A DNA stretch of 64,000 nt, taken from the NCBI RefSeq assembly GCF_019803445.1, contig NZ_CP081844.1, forward strand, positions 2,306,501 through 2,370,500, read 5' to 3'. Below are positions 26,301 to 34,803 of the stretch, piece after piece. Every line of letters starts with the position of its first letter. Within the stretch, counting starts at the first letter, position 1. Origin of the DNA: Caenibius sp. WL (GTDB lineage: Bacteria > Pseudomonadota > Alphaproteobacteria > Sphingomonadales > Sphingomonadaceae). The notes beneath the pieces were generated by a model. That model was given only the letters and a program-made list of their open reading frames with translations, searched no databases and was not told the origin of the DNA. Position numbers and translations under genes: made by a program.

Positions 26301-26744
26301 ATGCACGCCATCCGTATGTGCGGCGAGCATAGGGAGCGAAATATCGCACACACCCTTGGTCTGCCATCCACCTGCCAGATCGTGCATCCGCCCGGCTGAA
26401 ATCAAACGGCACAGGCGGCCATAGGCGGCCCGATCTTGCGGATAGGCGAGGAAGGCCAGCCCTTCGGCCGTTTCGATCCGGCAACCGATCACCGGCCGCA
26501 GCTTCCATGCTTTCGCTTCTTTATGCAGGCGCACCACGCCCGCCATGGTGTTGGCATCGGCGATTCCGATCGCATCATAGCCCAGCGCCCATGCGGTGCG
26601 GGCCAGGTCGTCCGCCTGCGACGCGCCGCGCAGAAAGGAAAAGCAGCTCATCACCCCCAGTTCGACGAACGGAGCGCGTTCCGGGGTGACGATACGGCCC
26701 TGATCGGGGTGCTGCGGGCGAGTGCGCACGATTTTATCGGGCAT
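23328..26744 (-). CDS. dnaE2: Error-prone DNA polymerase DnaE2
   Basis: A 1138-residue C-family polymerase. The PHP domain lies at the N-terminus (FVELGVMSCFSFLRGAS), the palm contains PDIDVDFEHERREE with two catalytic aspartates, and an OB domain (SSVRIAGVVLIRQRPGSAKG) lies near the C-terminus. DnaE2 performs mutagenic translesion synthesis with ImuB and ImuA under SOS induction. The start is ATG 26744, whose first base is the last base of the imuB stop; the open frame upstream is imuB DNA read in another frame. No truncation is seen. Confidence 0.95.
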   Translation of the reverse strand: MPDKIVRTRPQHPDQGRIVTPERAPFVELGVMSCFSFLRGASQADDLARTAWALGYDAIGIADANTMAGVVRLHKEAKAWKLRPVIGCRIETAEGLAFLAYPQDRAAYGRLCRLISAGRMHDLAGGWQTKGVCDISLPMLAAHTDGVHLILLPPDDLTHAFTLPDLRPNVVALDGSPLAGGDCSGDLEALLPHLVRHLPGLGHIAASYAYRGDDVARIERLDALARAHGLGLLATNAVHYHAPECRPLQDVMTAIRHKTTVARAGHLLHANAERHLKSPEEMVRLFARWPHAIAAARQIADACQFDLTDLRYEYPKETYPEGRSAQQHLEVLTWEGAAQSYPEGIPAKVDKALREELALIGKQKLAQYFLTIKTIVDFARGLDPQILCQGRGSAANSAVCFCLGITAVDPAEQELLFERFISAERNEPPDIDVDFEHERREEVIQHIYKTYGRKSAGLCATVIHYRPRMAIREVGKAMGLSEDVTGALARTVWGSYGGDMPDKRVAEAGLDLADPYLRRVIRLAEQMIGMPRHLSQHVGGFVLTEGLLSELVPIGNGAMPDRSFIEWDKDDIDELGIMKVDVLALGMLTCIRKCFDMLALHYGRVLTLATVPAGDEEVYAMLCRGDSLGVFQVESRAQISMLPRLKPKCFYDLAVQVAIVRPGPIQGDMVHPYLKRRKQGGPIVLPGPSPDKGPPDELQAILQRTFGVPIFQEQAMKIAMVAAEFTPDEANRLRRAMATFRSRGMVDELEELMVGRMVDRGYDPDFAQRCFNQIKGFGEYGFPESHAASFARLVYVSSWLKCHYPAAFAAALLNSQPMGFYAPAQIVRDAREHGVEVLPADVNHSEWNCTLEKHSDGTIAMRLGLQQVDGFPEHAAAKLVAAREQGGCYRDAGELQERAKLAPAHVERLASADCFTSLNLPRRQALWHARSLAALPELPLFAHAATREEGGDRSAAVLPAMPLSEEVVADYQTTRLSLKAHPLVFLRSFLDERGFLCCADLLRCKQRSSVRIAGVVLIRQRPGSAKGVCFITLEDETGIANIVIWPHVMERFRKVVMGARLMEVRGRVEYDEGVIHVIATHLVDATEQLHRLSEDLLVPEMDRPDHVERPLPGRRFDAGPHRGHPRNARIIPNSRDFH

Positions 26745-28357
26745 CAGGCGAACAACCCCTGCAGGAACCACAGCGGCGCCCCGCCCCGCCCATCGCCCGC
26801 GATGCCGTGGCGATAGATCCAGTACCGGCGCCCAGCCCCGTCCTCGATCCGATAATAATCGCGCAGCCGCACCGGCCCGCTTTCCCGCCACCATTCGGGC
26901 GCGATCCGTTCCGGCCCTTCGACCCGGGCGACATCGTGCACCTGCCCACGCCAGCGGAACCGGCGCGGCAGGCCATCAGGCGTGGCATAGAGCACGGCAA
27001 TCGCCTCTGCCCGGTCGAGCAGCTTGAGCGGCCTTGTCGGAACGGCCTCCCCGCCCGGATTATCCGGAGGTGGATCGAATGCCCCCTGCCAATGCTGGGC
27101 ACGTTCCGGCACATGGCTGGCATAGGGCACCGGGCGGCGCACCGCACCCGGGCCGAGCCGCGTGCTCAACCGGTCGATACAGACTGCCAGACTGGTGCCT
27201 TGCCGGACCGCCCGGCCCGCTTCCAGTTCGCTCTGGCCCAGAGACAGATCCTCCACCCACAGCGCCTGCAACCGCATCAGTTCGATCCCGAAACCGGCAT
27301 CCACATCATCCAGCCTGTTCGCCAGCAGGCGGACGATATGCATGGGATCGCGCGTGGCGGAAGCCAGTTCGAGATGGCGCAGGATTACCAGTCCATCCAC
27401 CCGCCACAGGGCCAGTTCCAGACGCCTGCCGCCTTGCCTGCGCGCTTCCAGTTCGCGCGCCAGATCGTCTGCGCAATCGGCCACCACCTGATCCAGCAGG
27501 GGGCGATGGCGGATCGGTTCCATCAGTCGCCGCTGCGCCATCGGCCGGTCTGGCGCAACGGCGGGCAGCAGAGGTTCCGCCGCATGCCCCAATATCTGAT
27601 CGAGCCGCAGCAGCGGATTGGCCGAAGCTGTCACACGGTTGCGAAAGCGGCGTTGCAGGGCATCGCGGTCGATCGGATAGAGATCGCCTACCCGCTTGAG
27701 CCCAAGGCGCTGGAGAACCAGCAGCACATCGGGATCGAGCCGCAGCGCAGCCACCGGCAACCGGCCCAGCAACGTTCGCAGTTCCTCCCCCGAAGGAAGG
27801 AGTGCCGATTGCCTGTGTCCTTCCCCAAAATGAGCGGCAGCCCATGCCGCACCCGCTGTCGGGGCAATGGCCAACCGCACGCTCAATCCCTGTCGATCGA
27901 AACAGGTGGCGGCCTCTTGCAGCAGGCGCTCCTCCCCTCCGAACAGATGGGCCCCGCCGGTAATATCGACCAATAAACCATCGGGTGGGTCGATCACACT
28001 CCACGGCCCCCAGCGCTGCGCCCACAGCGCCAGACGGCCGAGGAAAGCGGCATCACCCGCCGGGTCGGCCGGGGCTGTTCGCACCTGCGGGCACAGACTG
28101 CGGGCATCGGCCAGACGCATTCCTGCATGGACACCGGCAGCAAGAGCAGCATCGTTGACCGCTTCGATCCGCAGGCCATGCGCGGTTTCGGTTATCAGAG
28201 CGAAAGGCGCCGCATCGGGGCCTTCGCCTTTCCCGCAATTTTCAGAATGCCGCCAGCGTTCGATCGCCAACCGTGTCAACCAGATCGCCAGAATGCGGCG
28301 GGATGTCCGGTTGATCGGCAGGGATCGCGCGCCCGGCGGCGAGACTTTGCCCATCAT
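26744..28357 (-). CDS. imuB: Y-family-like mutagenesis protein ImuB
   Basis: A protein of about 537 residues related to Y-family polymerases: ILAIWLTRLAIERW at the start, GLRIEAVNDAALAAGVHAGM as the altered palm, a helix-hairpin-helix region (VLLVLQRLGLKRVGDL) and a long little-finger and C-terminal part. ImuB lacks catalytic acids and acts as a scaffold bridging ImuA, DnaE2 and the beta clamp. The start is uncertain: MMGKV at 28357 overlaps imuA by about 115 bp, and no nearer ATG fits the fold start. Translation is coupled to dnaE2. Confidence 0.9.
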   Translation of the reverse strand: MMGKVSPPGARSLPINRTSRRILAIWLTRLAIERWRHSENCGKGEGPDAAPFALITETAHGLRIEAVNDAALAAGVHAGMRLADARSLCPQVRTAPADPAGDAAFLGRLALWAQRWGPWSVIDPPDGLLVDITGGAHLFGGEERLLQEAATCFDRQGLSVRLAIAPTAGAAWAAAHFGEGHRQSALLPSGEELRTLLGRLPVAALRLDPDVLLVLQRLGLKRVGDLYPIDRDALQRRFRNRVTASANPLLRLDQILGHAAEPLLPAVAPDRPMAQRRLMEPIRHRPLLDQVVADCADDLARELEARRQGGRRLELALWRVDGLVILRHLELASATRDPMHIVRLLANRLDDVDAGFGIELMRLQALWVEDLSLGQSELEAGRAVRQGTSLAVCIDRLSTRLGPGAVRRPVPYASHVPERAQHWQGAFDPPPDNPGGEAVPTRPLKLLDRAEAIAVLYATPDGLPRRFRWRGQVHDVARVEGPERIAPEWWRESGPVRLRDYYRIEDGAGRRYWIYRHGIAGDGRGGAPLWFLQGLFA

Positions 28358-29039
28358 CGCGCAGATTCCATTCTCCTGGTTTGTAGCCACGGGCGCGAAA
28401 CAGTTCGGCCCGCCATTCGGACTGGCCGGGCGCCCGCTCGTCCCAGCGTGCGAGGCGCGAAGGGGCAGAACGGATATGCCAGCGCATCCGCGCCGAACCG
28501 AGATCGCGCACGGCATCCAGCCTGATCAGGTAAAGCGGCACCCCATGGCGTTCCGCCATCAGCGACAGTCGCCGCGATGCGGTGAACGTCAACGCACGCG
28601 GGTTGCCCGCCAGTTCCCCGATCACGCAGGCCAGATCGCGGCACCGCACCCCTTCCTCCAGCGCAAACAGTGCGTCCGCAGGGGTCTCGGCGGCAACATG
28701 AATGACATGGCCCCGCATGGCCCGGGGCAGCCCCGGCCAGTAAGGCCGCCCCGACAGGCGCATGGCTTCACGATCCTGCACCCAGAGCACTGACTGCAAG
28801 CCTACAGTGGGCCTCTCGTTCCGGTTCATACCGGGCGCTTCAGCCATCGCGCGCAACCCGTCGAGTGCCAAGGCCATGGCCGCCGCAACACCGCCACCAT
28901 CGGCAGCAGACGCGAATATCTCGTTATGGCAGGAAGGGCGCAGGCCCGGCCGCCAGTCCGCTCCGGCGGCACCGGCGCCCGCCAGCGGCATGGCGCCCCC
29001 TTTGCCCCACACGGCATTTCGAATGCTCTGACCGTTCAT
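28242..29039 (-). CDS. imuA: SOS mutagenesis protein ImuA
   Basis: A protein of about 265 residues related to RecA/SulA-like ImuA: IRNAVWGKGG at the start, LQSVLWVQDREAMRLSGRPY in the middle and RWHIRSAPSR with RWDERAPGQSEW later. It is the first gene of the imuA-imuB-dnaE2 SOS operon. ATG 29039 comes directly after the LexA box; an ATG at 29057 would place the box inside the coding sequence, and one at 28991 has a better AAAGGGGG ribosome binding site. Which is used is open. Its 3' end overlaps imuB. Confidence 0.88.
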   Translation of the reverse strand: MNGQSIRNAVWGKGGAMPLAGAGAAGADWRPGLRPSCHNEIFASAADGGGVAAAMALALDGLRAMAEAPGMNRNERPTVGLQSVLWVQDREAMRLSGRPYWPGLPRAMRGHVIHVAAETPADALFALEEGVRCRDLACVIGELAGNPRALTFTASRRLSLMAERHGVPLYLIRLDAVRDLGSARMRWHIRSAPSRLARWDERAPGQSEWRAELFRARGYKPGEWNLRDDGQSLAAGRAIPADQPDIPPHSGDLVDTVGDRTLAAF

Positions 29040-29054
29040 GTTCTCATTATGTTC
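29040..29054 (-). promoter_or_regulatory. LexA/SOS box of the imu operon
   Basis: GTTC-TCATTAT-GTTC (29040-29054) is an exact match to the alphaproteobacterial LexA consensus GTTC-N7-GTTC. It touches the proposed imuA start, so LexA bound here would block transcription of the whole mutagenesis operon until DNA damage. Confidence 0.85.
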
Positions 29055-29100
29055 CATTCATGAACTCATGGCAAGCAGCCTGTTGAAGCCTGAGCCCAAC

Positions 29101-29130
29101 AAAAAAGGGCCACCGTTACGGTGGCCCTTT
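29101..29130 (-). terminator. Rho-independent terminator after the permease gene
   Basis: On the minus strand AAAGGGCCACCG-TAA-CGGTGGCCCTTTTTT forms a 12-bp stem with a 3-nt loop followed by a T-run, 18 bp beyond the permease stop. It separates the permease from the SOS operon. Confidence 0.88.
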
Positions 29131-29147
29131 GACGCTTTTACCTCGGC

Positions 29148-30725
29148 TCAATCGCGGCCGCGGTCGGCGATTCCGGGGATATCCGGTTCCAGATCGGCAT
29201 ATTCGGGCTCGTGCACTTCGGTCAGCCCGCGTCCCACATGGCTGCGCGCACGGGCGTAGCCGAAATAGACCAGCAGGCCGATAATACCCCAGCCCGGGAG
29301 GACGACCATCGCCGCCACCGGCAAATTGAGGAACAGGAACACACAACCCACGATCGTCGCCGGAGCGATCAACCACAAGAGCGGGGCCCGGAACCTGCGT
29401 GGCAGGCCGGGCATGCGATGGCGCAGGATCATCGCGGCAGTCGCCACCATGGCGAACGCATAGAGCGTACCGGCATTGGAAATATCCGCCAGCTTACCCA
29501 CCGGCAGGAACGCGGCGGCCACCGCCACGACCGCACCGGTGATCGCGGTGACAACATAGGGCGTTTTCCACTTGGGATGCACACGGGCCAGCCTTTCGGG
29601 CAGCAGCCCGTCACGCGCCATGACGAAGAAGATACGGGTCTGCCCGAACAGCAGGATCAGGATAACCGAAGGCAGCGCGACGAACGCGGCGATGCCCACC
29701 AGATTGCCGACCGTGCTGAAACCGATCACGCGCAGCACATGAGCCAGCGCCTCGTGCGAGCAGACGAGCCGATCCTGGAATTCGGGCAGCGCGCATTGCC
29801 GCGCGAGTTCGGCCGACCCGGCAGGCCACGGCACTCCATCCGGCCCCATGATCGGCTGCCCGCCGATCGCGCCCACAGCCCCGGCGGAAACGATGATATA
29901 GAAGGCCGTGCAGAACAGCAGCGAACCGACCAGCCCAATGGGCACATTGCGTTGCGGGTTCTTGGTTTCTTCGGCTGCGGTCGAAACCGCATCGAACCCG
30001 ACATAAGCGAAGAACATTGTGGCGGCAGCCCCCACCGCCCCCACACCCGTCCCGAAACCGCCAAAAACGCCAGCGGGAAGGAAGGGGTTGAACCGTTCGA
30101 GTTCGGCCTGCGGCAGAGTGAGGACGACGAAAGCGGTCAACGCCGCGATCTTCACCGTCACCAGCACGGCGTTGAACCATGCGCTTTCGCGCGTGCCCAG
30201 AATGAGCAGCCAGGTCACCAGCAGCGCAATAACCAAGGCCGGCAGATTGATCAGCCCGCCCGGCGCGCCGCCCAGCATCAGCGGGCCCGCGCTCAGCCAT
30301 ATCGGCAGGTGTATACCGAAGAATTCCTTGAGTATGGTCCCCGTGAAATAACCGGACCATCCGACCGAAACCGCGCTGGCCGCCACCGCATATTCGAGGA
30401 TCAGCGACCACCCGACCGTCCACGCCAGCAATTCGCCCAATGTCGCATAGGTATAGGTGTAAGCGGACCCCGCGACGGGCAGAATGGAAGCGATTTCGGC
30501 GTAGCAGAGCGCGGCGACGATGCAGATCGCCCCGGCGATGGCAAAGGCCAACAGCAACCCCGGCCCGGCTTTCTGCGCGCCGGAAGCCGTCAGCACGAAA
30601 ATGCCGGTGCCGATGACACAGCCAATCCCGAACAGCATAAGTTGAAATCCACCGAGCGAACGATGAAGCGATTTCTTTTCGGCTGTCGCAATAATCGCTT
30701 CCAGCGGTTTCACTCGTGCGAACAT
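29148..30725 (-). CDS. APC-superfamily amino-acid permease
   Basis: A 525-residue inner-membrane transporter with about twelve hydrophobic helices. The substrate-binding first helix reads LMLFGIGCVIGTGIFVLTAS, the classic G-x-G-x-x-G break of the APC fold, and FFAYVGFDAVSTAAEETKNP is typical of the YfnA/cationic amino acid transporter branch. It probably imports amino acids by proton symport; the substrate cannot be told. The start is ATG 30725 with GGGGGAGA upstream; the open frame further up is a shadow of panB. It is divergent from panB. Confidence 0.9.
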   Translation of the reverse strand: MFARVKPLEAIIATAEKKSLHRSLGGFQLMLFGIGCVIGTGIFVLTASGAQKAGPGLLLAFAIAGAICIVAALCYAEIASILPVAGSAYTYTYATLGELLAWTVGWSLILEYAVAASAVSVGWSGYFTGTILKEFFGIHLPIWLSAGPLMLGGAPGGLINLPALVIALLVTWLLILGTRESAWFNAVLVTVKIAALTAFVVLTLPQAELERFNPFLPAGVFGGFGTGVGAVGAAATMFFAYVGFDAVSTAAEETKNPQRNVPIGLVGSLLFCTAFYIIVSAGAVGAIGGQPIMGPDGVPWPAGSAELARQCALPEFQDRLVCSHEALAHVLRVIGFSTVGNLVGIAAFVALPSVILILLFGQTRIFFVMARDGLLPERLARVHPKWKTPYVVTAITGAVVAVAAAFLPVGKLADISNAGTLYAFAMVATAAMILRHRMPGLPRRFRAPLLWLIAPATIVGCVFLFLNLPVAAMVVLPGWGIIGLLVYFGYARARSHVGRGLTEVHEPEYADLEPDIPGIADRGRD

Positions 30726-30836
30726 ATATCTCCCCCGGCAGAACCGTAGGGATCGAAAGTGAACCGGCCCGATTTGATTGGCAAGTGCTATTGCCAGCCC
30801 TTCCCCAGCCCTGATCGAGCGTCTAAAGGACATCCC

Positions 30837-31706
30837 ATGTCCACGACTTTCCAGATCGACACGGCCACGAGCCGCGCCAACCCGACCCCGGCGCCGCTCC
30901 GCCGCCTGACTGTCCCCGCGATCCGCGCGCGCAAGCAGGATGGCGTCACGCAGGAACCGATTGTGATGCTGACGGCCTATACGGCGCGGCAGGCGCAATT
31001 GCTCGATGCGCATTGCGATATGCTGCTGGTGGGGGATTCGCTCGGCCAGGTCATTTATGGCCTGCCTTCGACCATTCCCGTCACGCTGGAGATGATGGCC
31101 AATCATGCCGCCGCCGTGGTGCGCGGCAGCTTTCATTCGGTGATCGTGGTCGATATGCCGTTCGGCAGTTACGAACAGAGCCCGCAGCAAGCTTTCGAAA
31201 GCGCGACCTACCTTCTGAAAGCCAGCGGCGCGGCGGCGGTCAAGCTGGAAGGCGGTGAAGCTATGGCCGAAACCGTGGCTTTCCTTAACCAACGCGGCAT
31301 TCCCGTCGTCGGCCATGTCGGGCTGACTCCGCAGGCGGTGAATGTGCTCGGCGGCTACATGGCACGCGGGCGCAGCGATGCCGAAGCGGAAAAGATCGTC
31401 AACGATGCGCGCGCCCTGGATGAAGCGGGCTGCTTCTCCATCGTCGTCGAAGGCGTGGTCGAACCGATCGCCATTGCAGCGACCAGGGCGGTCTCCTGCC
31501 CCACTATCGGCATCGGCGGTTCGGCGCAGTGCGATGGGCAGGTGCTGGTGACCGAGGACATGCTGGGCATGTTCGAACGCGTGCCGCGCTTCGTGAAACG
31601 CTATGAAAAAATCGGTGAAATCATCGAGGCAGCGGCCGTCCGCTATGCCGAAGAAGTCCGCAGCCGCGCTTTTCCCGGCCCGGAACAGACATACCAGCCC
31701 AAATAA
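30837..31706 (+). CDS. panB: 3-methyl-2-oxobutanoate hydroxymethyltransferase
   Basis: A 289-residue ketopantoate hydroxymethyltransferase, the first committed step of pantothenate and CoA synthesis. Motifs: MLTAYTARQAQLLDAHCDMLLVGDSLG, VDMPFGSYE, VKLEGG and GHVGLTPQ, with the catalytic glutamate in IVVEGVVEP. About 25 extra residues precede the TIM barrel. ATG 30837 has AAAGGA upstream and is preferred over one at 30759. It is followed 53 bp later by the DUF475 gene in the same direction. Confidence 0.95.
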   Translation: MSTTFQIDTATSRANPTPAPLRRLTVPAIRARKQDGVTQEPIVMLTAYTARQAQLLDAHCDMLLVGDSLGQVIYGLPSTIPVTLEMMANHAAAVVRGSFHSVIVVDMPFGSYEQSPQQAFESATYLLKASGAAAVKLEGGEAMAETVAFLNQRGIPVVGHVGLTPQAVNVLGGYMARGRSDAEAEKIVNDARALDEAGCFSIVVEGVVEPIAIAATRAVSCPTIGIGGSAQCDGQVLVTEDMLGMFERVPRFVKRYEKIGEIIEAAAVRYAEEVRSRAFPGPEQTYQPK

Positions 31707-31759
31707 CGGCCCTTACCCGTACTCTCCCAAGCCACCCTTTCAGGAAAGGCACACTGCAC

Positions 31760-32815
31760 GTGTTTCGCTTCTTTCGCGGATCATTCATCTTCACGATCAT
31801 CTGCCTTGCGCTCGGCGCGTGGTATGGCTGGAGCACCACCGGCAGCCTGGAAGCCACGGCCCAGATTCTGTGGATCGTTACGGTTCTGTCTATTCTCGAA
31901 ATCTCGCTCAGCTTCGACAACGCGGTGGTCAACGCCACCGTGCTCGAAGACATGGACGAAGTCTGGCAGAAGCGCTTCCTCACCTGGGGTATCGCCTTTG
32001 CCGTTTTCGGCATGCGTGTGATCTTTCCGCTTGCAATCGTGGCTATCGCGGCGGGCATTGGCCCGATGGAGGCTTTGCACCTGTCGCTGAACAAGCCGGC
32101 GGAATACGAACGGATCGTTTCCTCCGCGCATGTCGGTATTGCCGGATTTGGCGGCGCGTTCCTCGCGATGGTCGGGCTCAAATTCTTTTTCGATGCCGAT
32201 AAGGAAGTGCACTGGATCAGCGTGATCGAGAAACGGCTCTCCGGCATTTCCGCGGTCAAATCGGCAGAAATCGGCATTCTTCTGCTGGCGCTGTGGGGCA
32301 TTTCCAGCCTGCTGGAAGCCGAAGAAGCGCTGACGTTCCTGATCGCCGGGATTCTCGGCATCGTGACATTCATTTCCGTCGAAGCGATCAACACCTGGCT
32401 GGAACTGCGCGATGCCCAGCGCAAGCTGGCAGGGGCCGCAGTGCGTTCGGGGCTCGGCGGATTCCTTTATCTCAACGTGCTCGACGCCTCGTTCAGTTTC
32501 GACGGAGTCATCGGTGCCTTCGCGCTGTCAAACAACATGATCGTTATTGCCCTCGGTCTCTCGATCGGCGCATTCTTTGTTCGCTCGATGACGATCATGC
32601 TGGTGAAGAAAGGCACGCTGGCGGAATACGCGTTCCTCGAACATGGTGCGTTTTGGGCGATTATCGCGTTGGGCACGATCATGCTCCTGTCCGCGCGTTT
32701 CCATATTCCCGAAACCATCACCGGGCTGATCGGCGCGGCTCTGATCGGCATTTCCCTGTGGTGGTCGATCCGCGCCAATCGCAAGGAGGCCTTGACAGCG
32801 CCAGCCACACCTTGA
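31760..32815 (+). CDS. DUF475/TerC-family integral membrane protein
   Basis: A 351-residue protein with eight or nine hydrophobic helices. The motifs LEISLSFDNAVVNA (helix 3) and LDASFSFDGVIGAFALSNN carry the paired S-F-D residues characteristic of the TerC/DUF475 group, thought to be involved in metal ion homeostasis or tellurite response. It starts with GTG at 31760 after AGGAAAGG; no ATG fits better. A strong terminator follows. The ion handled is unknown. Confidence 0.9.
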   Translation: MFRFFRGSFIFTIICLALGAWYGWSTTGSLEATAQILWIVTVLSILEISLSFDNAVVNATVLEDMDEVWQKRFLTWGIAFAVFGMRVIFPLAIVAIAAGIGPMEALHLSLNKPAEYERIVSSAHVGIAGFGGAFLAMVGLKFFFDADKEVHWISVIEKRLSGISAVKSAEIGILLLALWGISSLLEAEEALTFLIAGILGIVTFISVEAINTWLELRDAQRKLAGAAVRSGLGGFLYLNVLDASFSFDGVIGAFALSNNMIVIALGLSIGAFFVRSMTIMLVKKGTLAEYAFLEHGAFWAIIALGTIMLLSARFHIPETITGLIGAALIGISLWWSIRANRKEALTAPATP

Positions 32816-32934
32816 TGGCGCCCATCAGTTGTGGCTGAAAGGGCACAGTCGCGCGCGATCAAAAAAAGTTTCGAGCGAATGGTTGTCAACCACAAGTGAT
32901 CGATGCATACCGCTCTCCAGTTTGGGAGAGGAGG

Positions 32935-32967
32935 AAAGAGCGGCACGTAGAGGCCGCTCTTTCTTTT
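32935..32967 (+). terminator. Rho-independent terminator after the DUF475 gene
   Basis: AAAGAGCGGC (32935-32944) pairs with GCCGCTCTTT (32953-32962) around an 8-nt loop and is followed by CTTTTT. The reverse strand also has an A/T flank, so it may serve the convergent TPR gene as well. Confidence 0.85.
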
Positions 32968-32982
32968 TGTGCCATCGCCGTC

Positions 32983-34803
32983 TCAGTGATCCCCCGCGAT
33001 CCGGGCCGCCTTGTCCAACAGAGCCTGCGCGACGGCGTTGCCTTCTCCATCGCTTTTCCACAGCACCCGGCCCGCAACAAACGCCAGTTCGCTGTTCAAG
33101 CGCTGCATACGATAGGCTTGTACGGCGTTGCGGCGTGCCGTCCCCGCATCCCCGGCCTGCAACGCGAGGAAAGCATACTGCGCCCGGCTGCCAGGATCGT
33201 GATCTGCCACGCCCACGGCGAACGCACGGCCATAGAGCCTCATGGCGCCTTTCACATCGCCCTTGCGCGCGGCGAGATCCGCAGCCCAATCGGCCACTTG
33301 GCCATCAAGCGGATGTTCGCGCAGATAATCATGCAGCAGGGCGGGAATCCGCGCTGTATCGCCTGAGCGGGTCAGTGCCGTCGCCATCCGCGCCAGCAAC
33401 AGGCGTGTATATCGCACTTCCGCAGCCTGCCGATAATGCTGCAAAGCCTCGGCATAAGCTGCGTTGGCCATAGAGGCGTCGCCCGCAAGGACATGGACAT
33501 CGGCCGCACCGGGAAAACGGGTCACGATCTGGTTGGCGAGCGTGACCGCCCGCGTGCTCTCCCCGTTTGCGATAAGCTGGCGGATCATGGGAATGGCGTT
33601 GTCTGCCCGCCCGGGATCGGCCCGCCAGCGCGATTCCAGCACTGACACTGGAAGGCCTGTAGCGATCGGCACCAGACGCGATGCCTGTTGCGGCGCTGCG
33701 GCGCGATCGAGGAAGCTCGCCGCTTTCCCGCGGTCGCCCAGCGCTTCATAAGCGCGGCCGACCAGCGTGAGCAGATAGGCAGATGCCCCTTCGTCCTCTG
33801 CCATGGGCGCGAACCGTGTCACGACTTCCCGCATCTGCCCCGCCTGATAAAGCGTGCGGGCCAAGAGGAGCGGCGCCATGCGATTGTCGGGCTGGCGCTG
33901 CCACAAGCGCTCGAACAAAGTCGCAGCCGTGCCAAAGTTTCCCGCACGGTATTCCAGCACGCCGTTCAGCAGAATGGCCGAGGAGACATCACGCAGCGGA
34001 TCGCCCGCCCGTACCATCAGGCGGCGGGCAAGATCGACCTTGCCCGCTCGTGCCGCCAGGACAGCCTGCAGATAGAACGCCCGGGGATTGCGCGGTTCAA
34101 GACCGATCATCATCCGGGTGACGGCGAGCATGTCTTTTGCCCGGCCCACTTCGCCCAGCGTGGAGGCATAGTGGAACAACACTTCGGTGTCCTTCGGTGC
34201 CAGCAGATGCGCCCGCGCGAACCACGGCAAAGCCGCCACCGGGCCAACCGCATCGCGCACGATCTGCCCCTGAAACGACAAAGCGGCGACATTCTCCGGA
34301 TCGAGCCGGACCGCTTGGCGTACGGCAGCAATCGCTTGCACCTGTTCACCCGCGCGATACCGCAATTGTCCGATATCCACCCACAGCGCGGCGCTATTCG
34401 CATCGATCCGCAAGGCCCGTTCGAAAGCGAGGCTGGCAGCCGCCAGATTGCCTTCCTCCATTTCGATCTGGCCGAGCATACGGAAGCCATATGCCTGATC
34501 ACCGGGGGCGAATTGCCCTGGGGCAAGCCAGTTGCGCGCGAGAGCGAGATTGCCTTGCAACATTTTCGCCTCGCCCATCGGGGCTGCGATAACGCTTCTC
34601 TCCGCACCCGCATCCAGCGCCTGACGCAAGGCCACTTCCGCCGCGATGCCATCCCCCCGGATCAGAGCGGCGCGCGCCGTTTTCAACTGCGCGGAAACAT
34701 CCGAGGCGGCGAGACCTGCCGTGGCAGACACCACGCCTAGCAGGCTGATACACAGCGCAAACCCGCGTCTCCGCCAGTTGTTACCGTCAGACCTGAAGAT
34801 CAT
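32983..34803 (-). CDS. TPR-repeat periplasmic protein of the PEP-CTERM/EPS cluster
   Basis: A 606-residue protein with an N-terminal signal (about residues 12-33, GFALCISLLGVVSATAGLAA) and at least eight tetratricopeptide-like repeats, e.g. ASLAFERALRIDANSAALWV and AVRQAVRLDPENVAAL. No lipobox cysteine is visible. Its ATG overlaps the end of the prsR-like gene by 17 bp, making it the last gene of that operon. TPR proteins in PEP-CTERM clusters (PrsT group) are thought to assist polysaccharide export or assembly. This one is shorter than typical PrsT, so only a general name is given. Confidence 0.8.
   Translation of the reverse strand: MIFRSDGNNWRRRGFALCISLLGVVSATAGLAASDVSAQLKTARAALIRGDGIAAEVALRQALDAGAERSVIAAPMGEAKMLQGNLALARNWLAPGQFAPGDQAYGFRMLGQIEMEEGNLAAASLAFERALRIDANSAALWVDIGQLRYRAGEQVQAIAAVRQAVRLDPENVAALSFQGQIVRDAVGPVAALPWFARAHLLAPKDTEVLFHYASTLGEVGRAKDMLAVTRMMIGLEPRNPRAFYLQAVLAARAGKVDLARRLMVRAGDPLRDVSSAILLNGVLEYRAGNFGTAATLFERLWQRQPDNRMAPLLLARTLYQAGQMREVVTRFAPMAEDEGASAYLLTLVGRAYEALGDRGKAASFLDRAAAPQQASRLVPIATGLPVSVLESRWRADPGRADNAIPMIRQLIANGESTRAVTLANQIVTRFPGAADVHVLAGDASMANAAYAEALQHYRQAAEVRYTRLLLARMATALTRSGDTARIPALLHDYLREHPLDGQVADWAADLAARKGDVKGAMRLYGRAFAVGVADHDPGSRAQYAFLALQAGDAGTARRNAVQAYRMQRLNSELAFVAGRVLWKSDGEGNAVAQALLDKAARIAGDH

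Noticed and set aside
24030-26399. A 789-codon open frame on the plus strand
   Set aside because: It is the antisense shadow of dnaE2, whose protein has all polymerase motifs; GC-rich third positions keep such shadow frames open.
29211-30749. A 512-codon open frame antisense to the permease
   Set aside because: Its composition (repeated Arg, Gln, Asp and His) is that of a reverse-complemented membrane protein.
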